NCBI GenBank assembly: GCA_002390455.1
Contig: DGPN01000002.1
Span: forward strand, 1-64,000
DNA from: Flavobacteriaceae bacterium UBA4439
GTDB lineage: Bacteria; Bacteroidota; Bacteroidia; Flavobacteriales; Flavobacteriaceae
DNA: 64,000 nt
Direction: 5' to 3'
The position numbers and the translations under genes were made by a program. This document shows positions 17,746 to 26,009 of the stretch, piece by piece. The notes under the pieces were generated by a model. The model was not told the DNA's origin. It saw only the letters and a list, made by a program, of their open reading frames with translations, and did not search any database. Numbering within the stretch: position 1 is the first letter of the stretch; each line of letters opens with the position of its first letter.

Positions 17746-18651
17746 CTAAATGTCAAATGTTTTACCATCTGCAGCCAATTCGACTTCATCAAAAAAGGGG
17801 GCAGCCTCTGTTAAGAATCCGTTTTTATCACGATAACGTGACGAAAAATGCCCCAAAACCAAACGTTTAACTTTTGCCAATTGGGCAATTTTTGCTGCCT
17901 GTGTTGCGGTACTGTGTTTGGTCTTTTCAGCCAAATTTTCGTGAGCATCTAGGAAAGTGGCTTCGTGATAAAGCAAATCTACTCCTTCAACCAAAGGGAC
18001 TATAGACTCATTATAGGCCGTATCACTGCAAAAGGCATAGCGCTTAATGGGTTTGGGATTCAGGGTAACCCTATCGTTTTGGACTACTGTTCCATCCTCT
18101 AAAACCAAATCCTTACCAAGTTTTAGCTGCTGAAAATCGTAATGAGGAATATCATAGTTTTTGATTTTCTCTTTGTCCAACCTCCTTAGTCCTGGCTTTT
18201 CCTCAAACAAAAAGCCATTGGTGTAAACACGATGATCGAGTGGAATGGTATGAACACTGAGTGAATCGTCTTCGAAAATGAGGACTGATTCTTCTTGTTC
18301 CAATTCGTGAAAAAACAAATTGTAATTCGTCCAAGAATTGGCCAATTTAAGCTGAAGTGTAAGAACTTCCTTTATCCCTTTCGGCCCATAGATATGAAGA
18401 TCGGCTGTCCTACCCAGCAATCTGAACGTACTGACCAAACCTACCAAACCATAAAAGTGATCACCATGGAGGTGGGATATAAAAATATGTTTGATTCTGG
18501 AGAACTTAATTTTTTGATTCCGAAGTTGAATCTGAGTCCCCTCCCCACAGTCAATTAAAAAAATATGGTCTTTGACCTCCAAAACTTGAGAGGTGGTATG
18601 GGCATTTTCTAAAGGCGTTGCAGAATGACAGCCGAGAATATTAAGTTTCAT
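17746..18651 (-). CDS. rnz: Ribonuclease Z
   Basis: A 301-residue metallo-beta-lactamase-fold endonuclease that cuts the 3' trailer from tRNA precursors. The zinc motif 'SHLHGDHFYGL' (HxHxDH) is near residue 60, 'AFCSDTAYNE' near residue 206 supplies the bridging Asp, and 'LVLGHFSSRYRD' near residue 268 supplies the last His. The short form has an exosite loop in the middle. Its start overlaps the stop of the 109-residue gene by 4 bp. Confidence 0.95.
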   Translation of the reverse strand: MKLNILGCHSATPLENAHTTSQVLEVKDHIFLIDCGEGTQIQLRNQKIKFSRIKHIFISHLHGDHFYGLVGLVSTFRLLGRTADLHIYGPKGIKEVLTLQLKLANSWTNYNLFFHELEQEESVLIFEDDSLSVHTIPLDHRVYTNGFLFEEKPGLRRLDKEKIKNYDIPHYDFQQLKLGKDLVLEDGTVVQNDRVTLNPKPIKRYAFCSDTAYNESIVPLVEGVDLLYHEATFLDAHENLAEKTKHSTATQAAKIAQLAKVKRLVLGHFSSRYRDKNGFLTEAAPFFDEVELAADGKTFDI

Positions 18652-18977
18652 ATGGATAGCCCGAGATCTCTTTGAATTTGCTCCATCTGAATATAATCAT
18701 CAGCCTCAATAAGTGAAGGAACAATATTTAGTAATTCTATATTGGCGATATTTGGAATCTCTTTTAGTACAACAACCATACAAAAACCATTGTTGACAAT
18801 CTCTTGGTGGATATGGTTTAGGGACGATACAATAGCCTCGTCTATTGTTTCAAAGGATGACAAATCAAGAATTATATCAGAGTTAAAGTTGGAGGATAAC
18901 AAATCAGAACCAAATGCATCCTCTTGGCTATTTTCAGGTTTTAGGTACCAATGGGTATCCTTATTTTCTGAGATCAT
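18648..18977 (-). CDS. Small conserved protein, STAS-like
   Basis: A 109-residue protein overlapping pyrB and rnz by 4 bp on each side. The centre 'DIILDLSSFETIDEAIVSS' and 'GFCMVVVLKE' has the strand-helix rhythm of a STAS (anti-sigma-antagonist) fold, and the end 'NIVPSLIEADDYIQMEQIQ' reads like the SpoIIAA-type C-terminal helix. No phosphorylatable Ser in the usual DSxG loop is visible. It is a regular neighbour of rnz in flavobacteria. The fold call is by eye and the function is unknown. Confidence 0.7.
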   Translation of the reverse strand: MISENKDTHWYLKPENSQEDAFGSDLLSSNFNSDIILDLSSFETIDEAIVSSLNHIHQEIVNNGFCMVVVLKEIPNIANIELLNIVPSLIEADDYIQMEQIQRDLGLSI

Positions 18978-19912
18978 GTGGATGGAATATTTAGTTTGGC
19001 AACCAGCAGATAAATAATGGCCATTCTAATGGCGACCCCATTTTCAACTTGATCCAATATGATGGCATTTTTGGAGTCGGCCACATCGGAAGTCAGTTCC
19101 ACTCCCCGATTAATCGGGCCGGGATGCAACAAAACAATTTCCTTTTTAATACTCCCTAACTTTTTTGCGTTTAGACCATAAAGTTGCGCATATTCGCGGG
19201 TAGATGGGAAATAATTTAAATCCATTCTTTCATTTTGAACCCGGAGCATATTGACAGCATCACACCATTTTAGGGTTTGAATCAAATCCGTACTAACCCC
19301 AACTCCAAGAGCTTCAATGTGTTTTGGAATCAATGATTTAGGGCCACAAAGTTGTACTTGGGCTCCCAACATTTTTAAGGCATAGATGTTTGATAAGGCC
19401 ACTCTGGAATGGAGGATGTCTCCCACAATGGCGATCTTTTTTCCCTTCAGTTCACCCAGTTTTTCTTTGATAGAATAGGCATCCAATAAGGCTTGAGAAG
19501 GATGTTCATGGGTACCATCACCAGCATTAATAATACAGGCGTCTACATTTTTGGAGAGGAACAAAGCCGCTCCAGGATTGGGATGTCGCATTACCACCAC
19601 ATCTACCTTCATGGCCAAAATATTGTTGACGGTATCTATCAAGGTTTCTCCTTTTTTGACAGAAGATTGGGAGGCGGAAAAGTTGATCACATCAGCGCTC
19701 AATCGCTTTTCAGCCAGCTCAAAGGAAAGCTTGGTGCGGGTACTGTTTTCAAAAAATAAGTTGGCAATAGTGATGTCTCTCAGACTGGGTACTTTTTTGA
19801 TGGGACGATTGATCACTTCTTTGAAATGGTCAGCCGTATTAAAAATCAACTGAATATCTGCCTCACTGAGGTATTTGATACCCAATAAATGATCGACACT
19901 TAGCTGTTCCAT
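18974..19912 (-). CDS. pyrB: Aspartate carbamoyltransferase catalytic subunit
   Basis: A 312-residue enzyme that makes carbamoyl-aspartate in pyrimidine synthesis. The carbamoyl-phosphate site 'FFENSTRTKLSFELAEKRL' is near residue 54, the 'HPSQALLDAYSIKEKLG' segment near residue 136, and 'LHPGPINRGVEL' near residue 265. No pyrI regulatory subunit is next to it; control is likely through pyrR, which lies 3 bp upstream in the same transcript. Confidence 0.96.
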   Translation of the reverse strand: MEQLSVDHLLGIKYLSEADIQLIFNTADHFKEVINRPIKKVPSLRDITIANLFFENSTRTKLSFELAEKRLSADVINFSASQSSVKKGETLIDTVNNILAMKVDVVVMRHPNPGAALFLSKNVDACIINAGDGTHEHPSQALLDAYSIKEKLGELKGKKIAIVGDILHSRVALSNIYALKMLGAQVQLCGPKSLIPKHIEALGVGVSTDLIQTLKWCDAVNMLRVQNERMDLNYFPSTREYAQLYGLNAKKLGSIKKEIVLLHPGPINRGVELTSDVADSKNAIILDQVENGVAIRMAIIYLLVAKLNIPST

Positions 19913-19915
19913 ATT

Positions 19916-20455
19916 CTATCTTTTTTCAATAAAAACGGTGTCTTCTTTTGATTGTCCTTTCCATTCCACCCTGACTTTATCCCCTTCCAAAGCATCGACT
20001 TGAACGCCAATATAGTCTGGCTGAATGGGAAGATCACGACTGAATCTACGGTCGATCAAAACCAAGAGTTGAATGTCGTTGGGACGACCGTAATAATCCA
20101 AAGCAGTCAATGCAGCTCTAATACTTCTTCCCGTATAGAGAACATCATCAATGATCACCACAGACTTACCCTCTATGGGTACTTCCATTTCAGAAGATGA
20201 AGGAGAGAGAGTTTTGTCAAATCGTCTAAAATCATCTCTAAAAAAGGTAATGTCTAATTTTCCGTTAATGACTTTTTGGAGACCGTAATCGTTTTCCAAC
20301 AGTTCCACCAAACGATGTAACAAGTGAATACCTCTGGGTTGTAAACCCACCAAAACTACTTCATCAAAATCATTGAATTTTTCTATCAACTGGCTGGCCA
20401 GTCGTTTGAGAATGATCTCTATTTTTTTATGAGACAGCAGTACTCTGGGAGACAT
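19916..20455 (-). CDS. pyrR: PyrR: pyr operon regulator / uracil phosphoribosyltransferase
   Basis: A 179-residue type I phosphoribosyltransferase. The PRPP-binding motif 'VVIIDDVLYTGRSIRAAL' is near residue 98, and 'GLQPRGIHLLHRL' near residue 36 is the substrate loop. In Firmicutes PyrR binds the pyr leader RNA with UMP and causes attenuation; whether it does so here is uncertain. The 5' leader is only about 15 nt from the predicted promoter, too short for an attenuator, so the protein may act mainly as UPRTase or at another locus. First gene of the operon. Confidence 0.94.
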   Translation of the reverse strand: MSPRVLLSHKKIEIILKRLASQLIEKFNDFDEVVLVGLQPRGIHLLHRLVELLENDYGLQKVINGKLDITFFRDDFRRFDKTLSPSSSEMEVPIEGKSVVIIDDVLYTGRSIRAALTALDYYGRPNDIQLLVLIDRRFSRDLPIQPDYIGVQVDALEGDKVRVEWKGQSKEDTVFIEKR

Positions 20456-20474
20456 TAGGAATTATTGATAGGAC

Positions 20475-20505
20475 AAAAGTATCATTTTTTAATGAATCCA
20501 TTCAA
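20475..20505 (-). promoter_or_regulatory. Promoter of the pyrR-ppx operon
   Basis: On the minus strand TTG (20505-20503), a 20 bp spacer and TACTTTTG (20482-20475) match the Bacteroidota -33/-7 pattern. The -7 box ends 19 bp before the pyrR ATG. Confidence 0.6.
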
Positions 20506-20532
20506 CAAAAAAACCCTTCCAAAGGAAGGGTT
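20505..20532 (-). terminator. Intrinsic terminator of rpsA
   Basis: Read on the minus strand: AACCCTTCC, loop TTT, GGAAGGGTT, then a T-run. It lies 26 bp after the rpsA stop. Its T-run touches the -33 element of the pyrR promoter, so the two signals are packed together. Confidence 0.9.
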
Positions 20533-20557
20533 GTAACTTTAAGAATAATAATTTATC

Positions 20558-22603
20558 CTAGCTGTTGTCTTTCATTTTCTGCTTTAAGTCTGCCAAAGCA
20601 TCTAAATCACCCAATGTGGTTCTTTCAGAATTATTTTCTTTGACTTTCTTTGAAGCCCTGCTATAATTGAGCTTTTCTTGCTCTTTAAACAAGTTGGTAT
20701 GAGAAGCAACAACGCGCTTGAACTCTTTATTGAATTCGATGATTTTAAACTCGGCTTCCTCTCCTTTGGTCAATTTAGAACCATCTTCTTTCTCCATATG
20801 TCTTTGTGGAACAAATGCGATCACATCCTCGTTAAACTTAATGGTTGCCCCTTTGTCAACGATTTCAGTGATGGAGGTCTTGTGAATAGAATCCAAAGCA
20901 AACTCATCAGCATATTTATCCCAAGGATTTTCTTGGGTTTGCTTGTGACCTAGGCTTAGTTTTCTACCTTTTACGTCAAGTTCCAATACTACAACTTCGA
21001 TCTCGTCGGCCAAGGTCAAAAGTTCAGACGGATGCTTCACTTTCTTGGTCCAAGACAAATCAGAGATATAAACCAATCCATCTACACCTTCTTCTAATTC
21101 AATAAACACTCCAAAGTTGGTAAAGTTTCTGACAATTCCTTTGTGTTTGGAACCTACAGGGTATTTGGTGGTAATATCAGTCCATGGGTCGGGAGTAAGT
21201 TGTTTGATTCCCAAAGACATTTTTCGGGTTTCGCGATCCAAGCTCAACAAAACAGCATCTACTTCATCTCCCACATTAACAAAGTCTTGTGCAGACCTTA
21301 AATGGGTTGACCATGACATTTCAGAAACGTGAACCAATCCTTCTACTCCTTCTTCTATTTCGACAAAAGCACCATAGTCGGCAATTACGACCACTTTTCC
21401 TTTGACTTGGTCTCCTTCTTTGAGCTCTTCACTCAATCGATCCCAAGGATGAGAACTTAATTGTTTCAAGCCTAGTTGAATTCTTGACTTATCATCATCA
21501 AAGTCAAGGATTACAACATTGAGTTTTTGATCCAACTCCAGTATTTCGTTAGGGTGGTTGATTCGGCTCCATGACAAATCTGTAATGTGAACTAATCCAT
21601 CTACACCTCCAAGGTCTACAAACACTCCGTAGGAAGTAATATTCTTCACCGTACCCTCTAGTACTTGTCCTTTCTCTAACTGACCAATGATCTCTTTCTT
21701 TTGTACTTCAAGATCGGCCTCAATCAATGCTTTGTGAGAGACAACAACGTTTTTGAATTCGTGGTTGATTTTAACCACTTTGAATTCCATAGTTTTATCA
21801 ACATATTGATCGTAATCTCTAATGGGCTTCACATCAATTTGAGAACCGGGCAAGAAAGCCTCAATACCAAAAACATCAACGATCATTCCACCTTTGGTCC
21901 GACATTTCACAAAACCATTTACGATTTCGCCGTTGTCGTGGGCATTGTTAACACGATCCCAAGCCTTGATAACACGGGCTTTTCTGTGTGATAGAATCAG
22001 TTGTCCCGTTTTGTCTTCGCGGGTATCTACGATTACTTCTACTTTGTCTCCAACTTTAAGGTTGGGGTTATATCTGAATTCGTTGAGTGAAATTACACCC
22101 TCAGATTTGGCGTTGATATCGATAATAGCCTCACGATCTGTCATATGGACAATGGTTCCCTCCAACAAATCCTCGTCAGCAGTATCAACAAAGTTTTCAG
22201 CCACCAAAGCTTCAAACTCCTTCAACTGATCATCTTCAATTACATCAATACCTTCTTGATAGTTGTGCCAATTAAAATTTTCTAGAAAGTCGTCTTTCTC
22301 AACGGCCGCTGCTACTTTTGATTTCGCCGGGGTTGATTCTTCTTTAGGAGCAACAACAACTTCCTCTTGGGCAACAGTTTCCTCAACAACCTCAGCTTTC
22401 TTTACTTCAGCTTCTTTAGAAGCAGTAGTTGTTTTTTTTGCAGGGGTACTTTTCTTAGCTGCAGTAGTTTTTTTGGTTGTAGTGGTTTTTTTAGTTGTAG
22501 TGGTTTTTTTTGCGGCAGTAGTTTTTTTTGCGGCCGCTTTTTTCGGTTCTTCAACTTTTTCTTCAGTAGATTTTTTGGTTGAAGTGGTTTTTTTCTCAGC
22601 CAT
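20558..22603 (-). CDS. rpsA: 30S ribosomal protein S1 with Lys/Thr/Ala-rich N-terminal tail
   Basis: A 681-residue S1 protein, which brings mRNA to the 30S subunit. Six S1/OB repeats run from about residue 140 to 640; for example 'VDGLVHITDLSWSRINHP', 'VEGLVHVSEMSWS' and 'VDGLVYISDLSWTKKVKHP' mark three of them. The core begins near residue 104 ('DDFLENFNWHNYQEGID'), a typical flavobacterial S1 start. Before it lies an unusual 100-residue basic then acidic tail, including repeated AAKKTT/KKTTTT units at about 24-60. The coding DNA of this part is an 18 bp-period repeat. Flavobacteria rely little on Shine-Dalgarno pairing, so S1 may matter more there. Confidence 0.97.
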   Translation of the reverse strand: MAEKKTTSTKKSTEEKVEEPKKAAAKKTTAAKKTTTTKKTTTTKKTTAAKKSTPAKKTTTASKEAEVKKAEVVEETVAQEEVVVAPKEESTPAKSKVAAAVEKDDFLENFNWHNYQEGIDVIEDDQLKEFEALVAENFVDTADEDLLEGTIVHMTDREAIIDINAKSEGVISLNEFRYNPNLKVGDKVEVIVDTREDKTGQLILSHRKARVIKAWDRVNNAHDNGEIVNGFVKCRTKGGMIVDVFGIEAFLPGSQIDVKPIRDYDQYVDKTMEFKVVKINHEFKNVVVSHKALIEADLEVQKKEIIGQLEKGQVLEGTVKNITSYGVFVDLGGVDGLVHITDLSWSRINHPNEILELDQKLNVVILDFDDDKSRIQLGLKQLSSHPWDRLSEELKEGDQVKGKVVVIADYGAFVEIEEGVEGLVHVSEMSWSTHLRSAQDFVNVGDEVDAVLLSLDRETRKMSLGIKQLTPDPWTDITTKYPVGSKHKGIVRNFTNFGVFIELEEGVDGLVYISDLSWTKKVKHPSELLTLADEIEVVVLELDVKGRKLSLGHKQTQENPWDKYADEFALDSIHKTSITEIVDKGATIKFNEDVIAFVPQRHMEKEDGSKLTKGEEAEFKIIEFNKEFKRVVASHTNLFKEQEKLNYSRASKKVKENNSERTTLGDLDALADLKQKMKDNS

Positions 22604-22711
22604 GGCTGTGATAAATTTTGTATTCTGGCATTCGGGAAACTTAATCGAAACGACAGAAGCTGTTAATATTGTTTTACTACTCTTTTATTTCCCTATCAAT
22701 TTAAGAGTGCG

Positions 22712-22741
22712 CAAATTTAATAGGAATATGCTTATTAACAA
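22712..22741 (-). promoter_or_regulatory. Promoter of rpsA
   Basis: On the minus strand TTG (22741-22739), 19 bp, then TAAATTTG (22719-22712) is a full match to the Bacteroidota consensus. It predicts a 5' leader of about 100 nt before the rpsA ATG, long enough for autogenous control, which S1 shows in E. coli. Confidence 0.75.
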
Positions 22742-22754
22742 ATATTTAAGGATT

Positions 22755-23450
22755 TTATTTGGCATCTATTTTTTCTACCAAATGAGTAAATAATTGGTCG
22801 GTAGTCAATTCAGAAGTATCAATCTCTATGGCGTCGTCTGCCTTGCGAAGTGGGGCAACATCTCTACTGCTATCTGTTTGATCTCGATGAAGTAGATTAT
22901 TCAATACTTCCTCAAGGGTCGTTTCTTGGCCTTGAGCTTTGAGTTCTTCGTAACGCCTTTGAGCCCTGACCTCTGGTCGAGCAGTAAAAAAGAACTTGTG
23001 ATCAGCATTGGGAAACACCACTGTTCCAATGTCTCTGCCGTCCATCACTATACCGTTTTCTAGTGCCATTTGTCGCTGTTGATGGAGTAAAAATTTTCGA
23101 ACAAAGGGCAGAGCGGCAATGGTACTGACATCATCAGACACGCGAGGGTGTCTGATTTTTTGAGAGATGTTTTCACCATTTAGATATAAATCCCCTGCGG
23201 GTTCTAACCTCAGATCTAGCCCCTCCAATGCATCCCTGAATGCTTTTTGATGGAGCTCGTTGTCTTTTAAAAAACCTTTTTCTAAGGCAAAAAAAGTAAC
23301 TCCACGATACAAAGCACCAGAATCAATAAAAGTAAGATGGTAATGCCGTGAAAGCATTTTGGCCAATGTACTTTTCCCAGTAGAGGCATATCCATCGATG
23401 GCGATAACTTTGCGTGAATTCAATGAACTATGATTTAAATGTCTTTGCAT
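22755..23450 (-). CDS. cmk: Cytidylate kinase
   Basis: A 231-residue kinase (start at 23450, beginning MQRHLN) that phosphorylates CMP and dCMP. The P-loop 'IDGYASTGKSTLAKML' is near residue 17, the CMP-binding 'DSGALYRGVTFFAL' near residue 42, and 'VMDGRDIGTVVFPNADHKFF' near residue 137. The start overlaps the end of lon by 23 bp; an in-frame ATG at 23477 would add 9 residues. It follows lon on the same strand and precedes rpsA, the same cmk-rpsA order as in many bacteria. Confidence 0.94.
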   Translation of the reverse strand: MQRHLNHSSLNSRKVIAIDGYASTGKSTLAKMLSRHYHLTFIDSGALYRGVTFFALEKGFLKDNELHQKAFRDALEGLDLRLEPAGDLYLNGENISQKIRHPRVSDDVSTIAALPFVRKFLLHQQRQMALENGIVMDGRDIGTVVFPNADHKFFFTARPEVRAQRRYEELKAQGQETTLEEVLNNLLHRDQTDSSRDVAPLRKADDAIEIDTSELTTDQLFTHLVEKIDAK

Positions 23451-25884
23451 GCAGTACTTTTTTGGAAAGTATCGCAATATCCAGTACTTCTTTCATTTCC
23501 TTAACATAGTGGAAAGTCAAGCCTTTTAAGTATTTCTCGTTGATTTGGTCGATATCCTTTTTATTGTCCTGGCATAAAATAATTTCTTTGATTTTAGACC
23601 TTTTGGCAGCAAGGATTTTTTCCTTGATTCCCCCCACTGGAAGAACTTTTCCCCTAAGGGTAATTTCCCCTGTCATTGCCAATTTACTTTTAACTCTTTT
23701 TTGAGTAAAAAGTGAAACTAAAGAGGTGAGCATGGTAATACCTGCACTTGGACCATCCTTTGGAGTGGCTCCCTCAGGAACATGAATATGGACATTGTAT
23801 TGATCAAATGCAAATTTTTCCAGACCCAATAGGCCTTTGCTTGATTTGATAAACTCCATAGCAATGGTGGCTGATTCTTTCATTACCTTACCTAAGTTTC
23901 CAGTAATGGAAAGCTGCCCTTTTCCTTCAGAAATCGCAGACTCAATAAAAAGGATATCTCCTCCTACCGAAGTCCATGCCAAGCCTGTTACAACTCCGGC
24001 CACATGATTGTTTTCGTAGAGGTCACGGTGTACCTTTTCTGGACCCAAAATCTCAACCAAATCCTCAGGAACAGGATTGGTTTTGTAGTCCTCTTCCATA
24101 GCAATAGACTTGGCAGCATATCGAACCGCCTTGGCTACTTGCTTTTCAAGACCTCTCACTCCCGACTCGCGTGTATATCCCTCAACCATTTTATCCAAAA
24201 CGGCCTTACTCAAGTTCAGTTGTTTGTTATTTAATCCGTGTTCTTTGAGCTGTTTGGGTAACAAGTGTCTTTTGGCTATGGCAGACTTTTCTTCCAATGT
24301 ATAGCCCGAAATATTAATCATTTCCATTCGATCCCTTAGGGCTGGATGGATGGGTGATAAGCTATTTGCAGTGGCAACAAACATAACTTTGGATAGATCG
24401 TATCCCATCTCTAGGAAATTATCGTAAAAAGCGGTGTTTTGCTCAGGATCCAACACTTCAAGCAAAGCTGCTGCTGGATCTCCTTGAACACCTGTACTCA
24501 CCTTGTCAATTTCATCCAAAACGAAGACAGGGTTTGAAGTACCTGCTTTTTTCAAACTTTGAATGATACGTCCAGGTAAAGCACCTATGTAAGTTTTACG
24601 GTGCCCTCTGATTTCGGCTTCGTCACGCATTCCCCCTAGGGAAATTCTAACATAAGATCGACCCAAAGCCTCTGCAATAGATTTTCCCAGCGAAGTTTTA
24701 CCAACCCCAGGAGGGCCAAACAAACACAAAATGGGAGACTTCATGTCGTTGCGGAGTTTTAAGACCGCCAAATACTCTATAATGCGTTTCTTGACGTCCT
24801 CCAACCCAAAATGATCACGATCGAGAATCTTTTGGGCCTTCTTTAGATCAAATTTGTCCTTTGAAAATTCATTCCAAGGTAGGTCGAGAAAAAGATCCAA
24901 ATAATTTCGCTGTACAGAATATTCTGCCACCTGAGGATTCATGCGCTGGAGTTTGGCCAATTCTTTACCAAACTGGACTCCAACCGCTTTATCCCATTTT
25001 TTTTCTTTGGAACGCATCCGCATTTCTTCAACCTCTTCCTCAAAAGAAACGACTCCCAACTCCTCCTGGATGGTTTTCATCTGTTGATTGAGATAATATT
25101 CTCTTTGTTGCTGATCCAAGTCTGTCCTAACCTTGGATTGAATATCATTTTTTAATTCTAATTTTTGATATTCTACATTCATTAGTTTGAGACATTCAAT
25201 AGCACTCTCCTGAAGATCAAAAATGGACAAAACCCTTTGTTTCTCTGTAACGGATAGATTCATATTGGAAGAAACAAAATTGATCAAAAAAGCATGGCTT
25301 TGAATGTTCTTAATGGCAAAAGATGCTTCTGATGGAATGTTTGGATTTTCCTGAATAATCTTTAGTGCCATATCCTTTATAGAGTCGATAATGGCCTTAA
25401 ACTTCGAATTGTCTTTTGCAGGAAAAGTTTCCTCTACAGGTTTAATGGAAGCTTTTAAATAGGGATCTTCCTTGGTAATGCTTTGGATTTCAAATCTTCT
25501 TTTCCCCTGAATAATAACCGTTGTATTGCCATCGGGCATTTTGAGAACCCTAAGGATTTGCGCTACTGTTCCGAGCGAATATATATCTGAGGGTGAAGGA
25601 TTTTCGACATTCTGATCCTTTTGCGCCACAACTCCAATAATTTTATCAGATTTGTTAGCATCCTTGATCAGTTGAATGGATTTGTCTCTTCCTGCGGTAA
25701 TGGGGATTACCACTCCCGGAAAAAGCACCGTATTTCTGAGCGGGAGTATCGCTACTTCCTCGGGTAATTCTTCATTTCTAAGTGCTTCCTCATCTTCAGT
25801 AGTTAGCAAGGGAATGAGCTCTGCCTCCGCTTCAATATCCTGAAGTGTCAAATTGTCAAATGATGTAAAACTAGATTTGGCCAT
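23428..25884 (-). CDS. lon: ATP-dependent Lon protease
   Basis: An 818-residue LonA-type protease. The N-terminal substrate domain starts around 'VAILPLRNTVLFPGVVIPI' (about residue 44), the AAA+ domain has Walker A 'LFGPPGVGKTSLGKS' near residue 390 and 'VFVLDEIDKV' near residue 455, and the protease domain has the catalytic serine in 'TPKDGPSAGITM' near residue 720 and the partner lysine in 'GIKEKILAAKR' near residue 765. It degrades damaged and regulatory proteins in the cytoplasm. The length is normal. cmk overlaps its 3' end. Confidence 0.97.
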   Translation of the reverse strand: MAKSSFTSFDNLTLQDIEAEAELIPLLTTEDEEALRNEELPEEVAILPLRNTVLFPGVVIPITAGRDKSIQLIKDANKSDKIIGVVAQKDQNVENPSPSDIYSLGTVAQILRVLKMPDGNTTVIIQGKRRFEIQSITKEDPYLKASIKPVEETFPAKDNSKFKAIIDSIKDMALKIIQENPNIPSEASFAIKNIQSHAFLINFVSSNMNLSVTEKQRVLSIFDLQESAIECLKLMNVEYQKLELKNDIQSKVRTDLDQQQREYYLNQQMKTIQEELGVVSFEEEVEEMRMRSKEKKWDKAVGVQFGKELAKLQRMNPQVAEYSVQRNYLDLFLDLPWNEFSKDKFDLKKAQKILDRDHFGLEDVKKRIIEYLAVLKLRNDMKSPILCLFGPPGVGKTSLGKSIAEALGRSYVRISLGGMRDEAEIRGHRKTYIGALPGRIIQSLKKAGTSNPVFVLDEIDKVSTGVQGDPAAALLEVLDPEQNTAFYDNFLEMGYDLSKVMFVATANSLSPIHPALRDRMEMINISGYTLEEKSAIAKRHLLPKQLKEHGLNNKQLNLSKAVLDKMVEGYTRESGVRGLEKQVAKAVRYAAKSIAMEEDYKTNPVPEDLVEILGPEKVHRDLYENNHVAGVVTGLAWTSVGGDILFIESAISEGKGQLSITGNLGKVMKESATIAMEFIKSSKGLLGLEKFAFDQYNVHIHVPEGATPKDGPSAGITMLTSLVSLFTQKRVKSKLAMTGEITLRGKVLPVGGIKEKILAAKRSKIKEIILCQDNKKDIDQINEKYLKGLTFHYVKEMKEVLDIAILSKKVLHAKTFKS

Positions 25885-26009
25885 ATATTAATTTTCAGTC
25901 AAGTTGTCATGTGGTTTAGTCTTTATGCCTTATTAGCTAAAGAAAAATAGACCATATGAGCTTTTACGTTAAATATGTTCAATTGTTATGCCAACACTGT
26001 AAAATGAAC

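Noticed and set aside
22263..22793. 176-codon plus-strand frame antisense to rpsA
   Set aside because: It mirrors the KKTT repeat tail of S1 as Val/Phe runs; low-complexity shadow with no gene features.
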